This document shows positions 22,545 to 32,572 of a stretch of 64,000 nucleotides of DNA, in pieces. The translations under genes and the position numbers were made by a program. The notes beneath the pieces were generated by a model. It worked only from the letters and a program-made list of their open reading frames with translations. It ran no database searches and was not told the origin of the DNA. Position 1 is the stretch's first letter. Every line of letters starts with the position of its first letter. Source of the DNA: Phoronis australis (lineage: Eukaryota; Phoronida; Phoronidae); NCBI GenBank assembly GCA_002633005.1, contig NMRA01000273.1:11044-75043 (forward strand). Reading direction: 5' to 3'.

Positions 22545-22857
22545 GTGGCGTATTGGGGGGGGGACCAACGAGGCCATGCCCCCCCCCCTAAAATTCTCCC
22601 AGATACGATTTGGCAGTTCGGGGTGCGAAATTGCTGACTAGCATATGCGCGCACCCAAGTGTGCTCGGGCGGGTGGCGAATGAGCAATGCATAGGTCTTG
22701 AACAAATCCCGTTTACGTTTTTTTTAGTAATAAGGTCCACGAACCCAAAAATTCGAGACCCCTCCATCCCTACATTTTAGGCTGGGCGCGCATGTGGCCA
22801 GATTCTGGTTATTCCTGTGCCCTGCCCCCCCAACTCAAAATCCTGGATTCGCCCCTG
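22545..22857. mobile_element. CAGTGGCG element containing a second element
   Basis: The outer ends are CCAGTGGCGTATTGGGGG at left and the complement of CCAGGGGCGAATCCAGGATT at right. Inside it lies a deleted copy of the GCGCGCACCCA element (22645-22794), with left end ATGCGCGCACCCA and right end GGCTGGGCGCGCATG. A 31-bp direct repeat (GTAGGCGCAGCC core) lies at 22514-22544 and 22902-22932, just outside. Confidence 0.5.
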
Positions 22858-23397
22858 GTAGCCAACCATATTTTTAGAATGTGAACCGTAGGTTACGTTA
22901 TAGTGGGGCGTAAGTGCACGTAGGCGCAGCCAACCATCTTTTTACATTATGCATTAAGACTCTTCCTTGCAGTACAGCTGATTGTGAACGTGGATTCACC
23001 GAAATGAACGGGATAGTCAACAGACGATAGAAGTGCCCCGAAGACAAACCTCACGGGCGATTAAAAACGCCACCAGCATATCTTTTATGGGCGTTACGCT
23101 CCTGTTTTCCTTTATAGTTGTGTTGGGCCCCTTCAGAGACCGCTTGGAATGCACGCGGGCCTTTGCCTTCCTTTAATTTATGTTTGGGTCCCCCTTTCCG
23201 CGACATCCTAGATTCGACATTGCAGTCTCGAAGTAAATGCCCACCCGTGAGTCAAAAATAGATGTACATACATGTTTTGTGAATCAGGTTTTGCGAATTC
23301 AATGCACTTTTAAAATTAAGTGCTCATGGTGACGCGGTGGGTTTTTGCACCTACTTGATTTTACCACTACAGCATTGCGCAGGACAGCCGCAGGAAG

Positions 23398-23901
23398 CAT
23401 GGGCGCACCCGGGGGCAGGCTGGCTCAAATGAGCCCCCCAATTCGGCAAATTGGGCAAAAAGGTCCGCCTCAATCATGCGCGCACCCAGCCTCTTATATG
23501 AGGGGCTCGAATATCTGGCAAAGTGCAGCTTTTGCTAACAAAAAAGCCGGAGGACTAAAATAATGGGGTATCACCTTCAGGCCTGTGAACTGTGCGTCTG
23601 CGCCTATTTAGTGGACTTTTGTCTCGTTTTCTCTGACTTTTTGTTTCTCTGAGGCTGACCTTTTTTTCCACTTCGCTAAAGGGGGCCCGTTTGAGCCCCC
23701 CGAGCCCCCCTGGGTGCGCGCATATCAATGAAACAAAAAGTCCCAGCAAACAAGCCAAAAGTCCACAGGAATACGGCGCGGATGCATTATTCCTATGTCT
23801 GAACCTAGTGGCCCTGTTTCAGTCCTTGTTGATTTTTTCGTTAAAGGATCCGCATATCGAAAAATTCGATCCCCCGATATTTTAAGCTGGGTGCGCGCAT
23901 G
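23398..23901 (+). mobile_element. GCGCGCACCCA element, outer copy split by insertion
   Basis: The left end (CATGGGCGCACCCGGG) with the GGGCAAAAAGGTCCGCC core runs to about 23474. After an inserted inverse copy, the rest (GAAACAAAAAGTCCCAGCAA, then AATTCGATCCCCCGATATTT and GGGTGCGCGCATG) resumes at 23724-23901. Joining the two halves restores the order seen in the copy at 51496-51769. Confidence 0.65.
23475..23723 (-). mobile_element. GCGCGCACCCA element, inner copy in opposite orientation
   Basis: The full-length ends CATGCGCGCACCCA and TGGGTGCGCGCAT bound a reverse-oriented copy with the TAGTGGACTTTTGTC and GAGGCTGACCTTTTTTTCC core. Being inside another copy of the same family, it is younger than the outer one. 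Confidence 0.65.
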
Positions 23902-24179
23902 GGAAGCGGGGAAGGCGGGGATAGCGTCCCCCCAATTGCAGGCGTCAGGGTCAAACTGTGGCAACCGACATAGGCGTTAGGCTGGGGAAAGTCGAATACG
24001 GATAAGAGAAAAAGTCAAGAGAACATTTCTGAAAACTCAGTATTTGTGTATGGTTTACTTTTTGAGGCCCCTAGCCAGGACGTTGTTGTTAGGGTCTCTG
24101 ATTTTGCAGCATTGGTCGTCTTAACGCACTTGAAAACGTGAACTTATTTCCAAATTTCGAAAAATTTTGCAAAGCGAAA

Positions 24180-24960
24180 GTCTTTAATTCACTGGATTTG
24201 TAAGTTCAATGAAACATTTTTGCGAATGCAAAACTATATTTTTCCAGAGGTCTCTCTCTCGCAAGGGTTAGCGGCCACAACCGTGACTCTATTTTCTTCG
24301 TTTTTGCTTCGAAATTGTATACCTTGAGAAAAACTGATTACCTTGCCGATAACATTAATTGCTGCGCATTTCGTGATATTTGAAAATATAGAGCTCTTCG
24401 TATTCAGAGGTACAGCCCTTGAAGTGGGACATTGATGGCATTCCAGTGGTAACCCATTTCGAGTTTTGTTGACAAATTCTTAAGGGGCCGCTCACGGAGA
24501 GAGAGCCCAATGTTGGAATCGATTACCTTGGTGAAATCGTACAACTGGCTTTCATGTTCAGGAAGGTCACTCTTGCAGGGTCACACGACGTGTAAACGAA
24601 TGAACTGTCACACTTTCCCAAGCTTAATGATGTTTACTATTAGTCGTTAATCTTAGTGTCCCATTTTGACTGGAGACAAGACTCTTTCTCGGGGCGGTTC
24701 GGGAGAAGTGTCCCTCTATACACCTCCGACATGACACGGCCAACTGTTCACGAGGGGAAGGTGGGATTCCAAATTCATCAAAAAACACAAAACAATCGTG
24801 CACAGCAGTATCAAGACATTCCACCCAAAGAACCAAAAAGTGTGAAAAATGTGAAAAATTTATACAGATTGGAAAAGGTGGAATTTTGAAGAACGAGAAG
24901 ACCATTACATGTATTTGTGAATTACTCGAAAAGGGCTATTTCCGATAAAATAATGTTACT
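24180..24960 (+). repeat. 0.8-kb interspersed repeat, copy in plus orientation
   Basis: Read in reverse complement, this segment matches 51830-52613 over its length with moderate divergence. Shared landmarks are TTTTTGCGAATGCAAAAC, GGAATCGATTACCT, CAACTGGCTTTCATG-like sequence and CACTTTTTGGTT. No ORF is conserved between the two. It looks like a non-coding element or element end. Confidence 0.6.
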
Positions 24961-27900
24961 TGAACTCCAGGCGTTGAAGTGTGTGCATTTTTGGGACACA
25001 CTTGTATCATTTTCCCCAGCCACCCGGCGGCAGAAACTAGACCAGTCAGTGACCGTGTTTCAACAAGCGACTTTGAAACAGCGCTATAGGCTAGGAACTT
25101 CGGAACTATACTTTTCAAAAAAAATCTTCGAAGGGAACAACCATATCAAAATGAACTTTTCCCGAAACTGGATAATAAAACGTCCTTAGAGCCAGAACAG
25201 ACGGGTAGGTTCGCTAAGCTAAGCTGCGTCAATTAAGTGAATCGTATACTGTAGCTTATCTGTGAACGGTGACTTATAGCTTCATCGCGGAATTTCGTAT
25301 CATGTTTTGACACTATTAAATGTCAGCTACATTTTCTCAGTGAGGCATCTCCTAGCTACCCGTCAGTGTGCTGGCCCTAGGCTCATGCTTACCCTCCCTG
25401 AAACGTTGTTCGTTGGTTCACGCGGTTTTTAGTCCTGAACCATGAGCAGGTGGGATCAGTGCCGCGGGGCCCTCCCTATGGGACTCGGTACAAACATGGC
25501 GCAATCCGGAGAACAGGCAAGGGGATTGGGCCGGGGAGTTAGGATGTGACCATAGAAAAAGGGGGAGTTGTTTGACACAGTCGACTTAGTTTGTGCCCCA
25601 ATAATTGTTGCCGTAAGTTCCTACGGGGCTGCATGGACGACACCGGCCACCGTCATGGCGTAAGGCTAACGCCAATTTCTCGACTAACTCCTGCTTCTAA
25701 ATCTGATTTAAGCAAAATGACAAAGATCCTCGCATACACCCATGCAAGCGTATCCAAAATGTATTTTCATGTGAAACCATATTCAATGTTCTTTGAACAT
25801 TCACTTGAGTTGATTTCTTAAGTTTCTTGGAATGCGATCTGACCAAGTAACTGCGTTTCAAGTCATACACTATAGGCACCTGACGGTTCAAATTGGAAGC
25901 TCGTGTCGTATGACGTCGTATGACGTAAGAGATGCGAGCCTCATTTGCATATGTCAGTGACATCTGTTGATTCAAAAAAGAGGATCATGCCCGAGTACAT
26001 GCCTATGAAGAGGCATCTTTTAGAAGGATAAAGCACGTCACGTTCAAAGCATCTCAGTGCCATTAATATGCAGTCTTAACGGACCAAAGTGGTGCCATTT
26101 TATAGCTAAAGAGTTAATCTTTCAAACACAATGCTTGGATTCCAGGTAAATTGAACATTTACTTTTGAAAACACGTTTGAAATCACGTTAAAATGCGCTA
26201 AAACAGTTGTCCCTTCCTGGTTATCTCTTCCTGATATGAGTAAGATAATACACGCAGTGTTGGCTTACGTAGTAAATGGGCTACAAAAATCGTTCATAGT
26301 CCACCATTTTCTCACGTTGTTGTAAAGCTAACCAATGAATGCCGAGGTTACAACAAGCAATGCTAGAGCGCGTGCTACTGCGTAATATCTGCGTGCTGGC
26401 TACAGGCACGTAGGGTACCAGCGAGCTTGACCTGGGCCCGGTCTCTAATCTTTGTACTCGAAACGAACTCGAAACTATTTTTGGCAATTTCTCTGCTCTT
26501 TTTGTGCGAACTTAAGATAATTGGTTATCAGACTGTGCTCGAATACATTATAGTTTATGCATAGGAGTTTCTAGTTCAAGTTTGCCCTTGAAGACCCTTA
26601 TATTCGTGCTACAAACTCGAGTAAAAACTCGAAATTTCGAGTTCAAACTTGAACTTGTTGCTTTAATATTGGGTTTACAAACTGTGAACTAAGGGCAATA
26701 AATTATCTCCGTAAGTTATTGTGTACTCGAGCATAGAATAATAGACACTTATCTTGAGTTCGCCCAAAAGTAGAGTAGAAAATGCCAACTTTAATTTCGA
26801 GTTCCATTTCGAGTAAAAAGATTGGAGACCGGGCCCTGATCGCTCTCTTGAGTGTCGTCCTTCCTGAGAGAAGGACGTCTCGATTCAGCGTGCTCGTGTC
26901 AGAGTTACAAGTAAAAGAAGACATGATATCGTGGACAAGGGTGAGTAGTACCGTACAACCTAAATAGCCACAGTTTACAACAAAAGTAAAGCGTTTGACA
27001 GTTGTTATTGTTTGATGAGGAGGGTGTTAAGAATTGTTGCTGTGTTTATTGACCAGTATGTTGTTATCATTCCCCTCCTCCTCCGCCCCTCCTTGTCTCC
27101 CTCCTCCTTCCCCCCGCTTCCTCTCTCTCTCGTTGGTACCCAAACAATAACATGGTGTGAGAGCAGCACGTTCGGTGCCCTGAATGTATTTACACCTAAC
27201 AGGGATACGTCACTGCCTTCATTCAAACCGCTGCAATTATGTTCTTGATAAACTGATAAAATGGTTTCTATTGGAATGTCGCTCTGTTAACATGTTTAAG
27301 CCTAAGGAAAACGTCTGATGATAACGACATTGTAGGTTGTATGCTTGATAAGAGTTTATCGCTTAGCTGCTGCCGTGTATTAAATAAAGCCTGGAGATAA
27401 CGACGTTTTAGCTCGAGTGGTAGACGAATAAGAAGTAGACTGTTTCACTGTTTTCTCGGAAATGGTAAACACTTCAGACAGAGGTGAGGGTAAGAATAAT
27501 TGAGTTTTTCCATTATGGACAAAATAACGATTTGTTAGTCAACTTAAGTATTGCCATCTGCAGCAGTACCTCCAACAGTTCGACTTAATTAAAAAACCGT
27601 CGCGGCGTTCTTAGATGTTGCGACGGACATTTCACCGTTGCACTTCGGCATAGATCCAGATGCCCCATTTTTTCATTTTCGAATGATGGCAACTACGTGA
27701 TACGCCTGAAAACTCATCGAATGTATATGCCTAACAGTCTAAGCTTTGCCTTACTGTAAAAGGACCATACATGATTCGGTTCACGCTTGTGTTGTACGCA
27801 CACGAAAAAACAACTGGATTTTTAACCTTCATGCAACATAAATACATTAATGAAAACCTTAAAATTTTATGCACATTTCATTGGTGTAGCTGAATTTTAC

Positions 27901-29100
27901 ACTCACAATTTCAGACAAACGTAACGACCACAGTCAGTTTCGTCTGAAATCGGCAGACAAATTTTCTGAAGCATGTCCACGAAAGATTGTTGCATTTTGA
28001 AGTCAAATGCTATTTGTTATTTTCGAATGGGCTTCGCCTGCTAGGCCCTCCTGTACATAATACGTTGTTCGGAATGAAAAAATCGCAATCCTCGTGCCTC
28101 CCTAACTAGTCTTCCTCGTGCCCGAAAATGCACTCATTAGAGTCCAGGAAAGACAACACCTGTAGACCGGCAGCCCAGAGCACTAAGCGTAGATGAACGA
28201 GGTACCAACATCTGACCAAGGAGTGTACTAGTACAGGAGAGTTCACTCCGCCATTTTACCATTCGCCGCAATGGTTACCGGTAGAAACACTAGTGCCCCA
28301 AGCGGTGAATAATCAACACTTAAGAGAGCAGTCCGAACAATGTAAATACTGATAAATTCATATTTTAATGACATGCAATGTGCAATAGAATTAATGTGTG
28401 ATTGAAAATGGTTAGAATACATAAATTAACACCCACTTATAGTCGAATGAGAACGAAGATGTGTATTTTCAGTAATCACTATTAAAGTGTTTTTGTTTTT
28501 ATTGTCTTGAAGCTCAGGGCCTTCAAAATTCATCATGGTTTTGTTTCATGTTTGAATTCTTAACAAGGCAATTACCGTTCCTTATAACAGTTTATACCTC
28601 CATTCGACTACATAATTTGAATGATTGCTCCTGGGGATTCAGAGGGGAATTCCCCCCAGGTGCCAGCTAAGGGAGTACCAGGCAAAAACCAGGTGGGCGC
28701 CAAATGGGTGTTGCGCCCTCCCAGGGGGGTTAAATGGGAGGAGTGCTAAACAGGTAAAAACCAATGGGGTATGCCACATGGGTGTTGAGCCCCTCCCATC
28801 GTCACAAATTTTGGTTGCTACCCTGACCATTGACAAACACGTAGCTCCCAGATCACAGCTGGTTTCATCTCCACCCAACAATTTCGCATGTGTTCACTAT
28901 TCAATGCACCAGGCTAGTACTAGCAATGAAGGCAATTGTTTTGTGCAGTGGGTGTTACACATGAAAAAAGAAGAAAGTAAAGCAATTCATCACTACCACA
29001 AAATCATAATATAATTTTAGAACATTCCATTATTTCTTAGAACTGCCAGTCTAGGGTAAACTCGATCCCACTGTCCCGCTATAATCACCAACAGTTACAA
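24961..29100. other. Intergenic, mostly no gene recognised
   Basis: This stretch contains the diverged 260-bp inverted-repeat element (26501-26768), a polypyrimidine tract (27073-27135) and an imperfect duplication with CCAGGxxxxxAAATGGGTGT motifs (28650-28800). No exon with both splice sites and a recognisable product was found. Confidence 0.4.
26501..26768. mobile_element. 260-bp inverted-repeat element, independent copy
   Basis: The left end TTTGTGCGAACTTAAGATAA and the right end (complement of CTTATCTTGAGTTCGCCCAAA) match the element nested in the 4-kb repeats, with a central CGAGTAAAAACTCGAAATTT palindrome. The flanks are unrelated to the 4-kb repeat. Confidence 0.65.
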
Positions 29101-29101
29101 G

Positions 29102-29380
29102 CAGTTGCGGATCTAGGATACCATGAGGGGAGGGCCCCAATATCCTCGGGGAATTGGACAAAGCACGAATGTATGTGCACGCAGGCAGTCTGGAAGGTGC
29201 GGGGGCCTAGGATGTATACCCTCTGTTTAGAAAATCTATAGGTGGACTAAAAAAAACGGGAGCGTGTTTTCCCCCTCGTGTTTCCTCAGACTTCACGCTG
29301 TTTTGTTGGTTCAGTTTGCTTGCGACAGCCAAAAGGGGGGGGAGGGGCGGCCCCCCTGCCCCCCCCCCCTCTAAATCCGC
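29102..29380. mobile_element. Short CAGTTGCGGATC element
   Basis: The left end CAGTTGCGGATCTAGGAT and the right end CTAAATCCGC are inverted. The right part GCGACAGCCAAAAGG followed by G-runs and C-runs matches the end of the 1-kb element at 14003-15023. Confidence 0.5.
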
Positions 29381-29870
29381 TTATGACAAGTCAGTTTCTA
29401 ATCTGTAGAATAGCTCACAACTTACAAAACGAAGTAACATTGAGTATATCATCATTCACAACTAGTCCAAGTTCAAAATGTCATAACAAAAAATTAAGAG
29501 GTACTGAACAGCAATCAAAATATTCACTACCCACACAGATTCATACAAAACTGAATTGCAAAGATTTGGATGCCGATAGAACCAAAATTTAACTTTATAT
29601 ACCCACTGCCCCTATTATCAATAACAGTAAATATTTCAGGTAAATTAAAGCCAAGATCATATCTATTACCTAGCCACAACTGAGGCTTAAATTAATCACA
29701 ATCTCCAAAAACGTACAAAATAGGCAACACACATACACCAATACAACAAGAAAATCTGACCAACCTTGTCACTCTCTATTAATTCACTAGTAAACAACAG
29801 CACTTTTCGCCAAAGAAATGCGTTATAAATAAAGCTGAAAACTTAATTTACTCACAGAGGTCATTTGTCA

Positions 29871-30080
29871 TCAAGAAGCAAAATGATGAGGATAGTTTGG
29901 GATGAACAAAATTTCAGCCCACCATTCAGACTCTGAAAGATCCATCAGTTTATTCATTATTGTGATATTTAAAATGAGGGTGGCCTCTTCAGTGATAGTA
30001 CTGCTTTCCGAAAGGGCCCTCACTTTGGCTCTCTCCAAATCCCAGGCTAACCATTCAAAAAATGTTTCAATCTGATCAAC
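29871..30080 (-). CDS. Candidate exon, unrecognised
   Basis: A 70-codon open frame on the minus strand follows an acceptor-like ACTTACTAAAG. It has a strongly protein-like composition (FFEWLAWDLERAKVRALS, then ILNITIMNKLMDLSE and SEWWAEILF), ending at TGA. It has no ATG near its start. It lies 104 bp downstream of the THAP relic on the same strand, so it may be a later exon of the same decayed gene. Helix-forming, amphipathic sequence, family not recognised. Confidence 0.35.
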   Translation of the reverse strand, partial: VDQIETFFEWLAWDLERAKVRALSESSTITEEATLILNITIMNKLMDLSESEWWAEILFIPNYPHHFAS

Positions 30081-30183
30081 CTTTAGTAAGTAAAATATGA
30101 CAACCAGATTTTGACTAATTGTCCTTTCTACACGTGATGTTCCAGTACTTGCTTTGTGAGACGATACAGAAATGCAAAAAAGC

Positions 30184-31139
30184 CTATTCCAGAGCTGTAA
30201 TATAATTCCCGGAGGACTTAATTGACATCTTCATTTTTGGTGGATTCGTGACATCAAATATTGCTCGGGCACTGCGTTCAATACCAGCTTGTTCTTCATT
30301 CATGAACATGGACTCCTCGAAGTGATGAGACCATAACTTGCAGTTCTTGGACAAGTAGGCTGCATCTCTATTCATAAGGACTGCTCCCAGCACTTGAACC
30401 TGAACAGAAATCAATGAGAGACTGAGGAACACACCTCATACTCACTAGGCTCACAGAGGATTGGTAGCCTACACTAAACTACACTACACTACAGAATTCG
30501 TGTCGCATTGTGATTGTGATATAGACAAAAGCGTCTTGGTGTCAACTGAAAAAACTAGAACTCAAATGTCGATCCACGGATATTTTAAGGGCCGCGCCCC
30601 CACATCATAGGCACATAGAATTAAGTTTTCAATGACGCACTGCTTGGTCCAACTGGCACAATAAAATTATGTTGATTTTTTCACTTTTTCACTGAGACCC
30701 ACAGATTCTCCAACTTGACTCATGACAGACTCAGGCCCTGTGGCTGTGATTGTGTCATGGCCGTGTCACCAGTCATATTACCAATGGCCATGGGTATGTT
30801 TTCCTGCGATCACTCGGTGACATTTTGATTTGAAATTCATGGACAGCAAGTATCCAAAAAGCTGACGATCACATCGTATGTTAATCATAGTCCTTCCGCC
30901 GGCAGCCGGCTGCACAGTAGGCCTAGCCTACTGCCGACAACAGTGGTAACGGGACTGCGATCGACTTGTCTAACAACTGTGAACAGAACACACAAAATGA
31001 AAGACAATGTATCATATTATTGAATAACAGATAACCCTTACCTTTCTGGATCCTTAGGAAACCTAAAAAATGACACGTCTGGGGTTTTCGTGGATGAATT
31101 CAAGCAATTTATCGCACTGTAAAATGCGTCCTTCCGCAT
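30184..31139 (-). pseudogene. THAP zinc-finger relic 2, two exons
   Basis: Exon 1 (31139-31042) begins ATG and encodes MRKDAFYSAINCLNSSTK, then DVSFFRFPKDPER, ending at a clean donor (AG/GTAAGG). Exon 2 (30399-30184) follows a TTCAG acceptor. In the phase that exon 1 requires it gives FKCWEQSL and then a stop. One base out of phase it gives NRDAAYLSKN, then KLWSHHFEESMF and SARAIFDVTNPP. This is the whole THAP fold, close to THAP11/12-type spacing. Two zinc ligands are changed: the first Cys is Tyr (FYSAINC where the family has C-x-A-x-x-C) and the CxxH Cys is Trp (LWSHHF for LCSxHF). With the frameshift, this argues for a dead copy. Confidence 0.75.
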
Positions 31140-32572
31140 TCATTGTTTTGGCGCTTCCTGGTTGACCGTTGCTTCTTCACCACTTGTCGGCGCTAGTAGT
31201 AGCGGTAACAGCGAACTCACAAGTGGACTCTCCTATACTACTAGGCTCCTTAATCTGACCATAGAAGCACTTAGATACCACCTCAGCATATACGGAAATG
31301 GACGTCTGCCATTATCTGCACTCTGGGTTCGACCCCTGGGGACCTTACAAGGGGGTCAAAAATGAGATAACCTAGATATTTGAGGTACTGGCCAAGACTG
31401 ATTTAAAACGAACACTAGTACAGCACTGAACGCCGAATGACCTGTGACAGACAAATTGGCATCCAACAGCCAAAGCTGCCCCACCTGGGGGTCAAACGAC
31501 CAAAAGGGGAGACAGCTTCTCAGGCACAGCCCGGTTGTTCTGTTCGTCACCTTGCCGTGAAACTCGTATCAGCATGTAGAGCTAAAGACCGGCGGGGTGC
31601 ATGCAAAATCTGGGAATCAACTGACACTCACCTTGACCGTTACTGCCGTTTAAGTGAAAAACAATCTAATAAACGTCATTTTCTTCTTAGTGCGTAATGC
31701 TCCACCTTTTGTAACAATGAAAAGTATGTCGTCGTTTTTAAAACAGTAAACGCTCTTGTCATGGGCCCGTGTCATTTCTTAAAATTTTGCGACATCTCTC
31801 AGAAGATGATGACAGCTTTACAGCAGCAAAATTTGTTCTGAAATTCTATTTTCTGGTATCAAAATTCGAAAAACTTATAATGAAGTGATGCCAGTTTCGA
31901 TAATTTGTTATGACGTGTAAGCAACCTCGTGAAAGAACAACAGTAAGAATCGGCGAAAAAAGAAACTAGCCTATAGGTGACGCAATATTTCATGGCGCCG
32001 AAAGCCGACGCAAATAATCGTACCACAATTTTAGCAGCAGAATAATGGTAGAACACTAATTTTTCTAACTCTACTAAATAATATTATTTATTCAAGGAAC
32101 AGAGTAGTTTTAGTGACAATAATTTTGTTCAGATTTATCTGGTCATTTTCTAACCCACATCGCCCCAAAGCTGCATATTTAGTATACAGCTTTGCTCCAA
32201 GGTCCTATCCACCTCCATCGCCATCTAGCGACAAAGCGTACGAAAAACAGTTACAAATCTATTGTTGTTGTATTTTAGAATGTATGTTTAAACATCTCTC
32301 CAACATGCACATGCGTTTGTTTATGGTTTGATTCATTTCGCCGTGCCAACCGAGACAGACATGTGGATTGCGATCCGTACATCCAAGAATCTATTCAGTT
32401 AGTGTGTTGATGTCTCGCGAAATTTTGTGTGATCTTGCGTTCTTGCAAAGTTTTTGGGTCTACGCGGGACAGCACTCCTGATTGGTCTGCATGCCGGATG
32501 TCGTGAACGAGAACCAATGAAAAGTCTTAGCTTGTTGTACCTTATGTAAAGACGTTATGTTCTGTCTGGCAG
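31140..32572. other. Region upstream of the ISG12 gene
   Basis: No clear exon is seen. The promoter and first exon of the ISG12-like gene should lie here, because exon 2 starts in phase 1, but no matching ATG-donor pair was identified. I saw no obvious GAAANNGAAA-type ISRE. Confidence 0.35.

Noticed and set aside
24624-24905. 93-codon minus-strand frame in the 0.8-kb repeat
   Set aside because: The matching plus-strand region at 51857-52147 keeps only scattered similarity with shifted frames, so coding selection is not supported.
28625-29014. 129-codon plus-strand frame
   Set aside because: It covers an imperfect short duplication, has no splice or domain support and overlaps an equally long antisense frame.
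31250-31370. Possible SAP-like segment (LTIEALRYHLSIYG) and a GGTTCGACCCC B-box-like stretch
   Set aside because: The SAP motif breaks after 14 residues. The B-box has no A-box at the proper distance and no acceptor stem.
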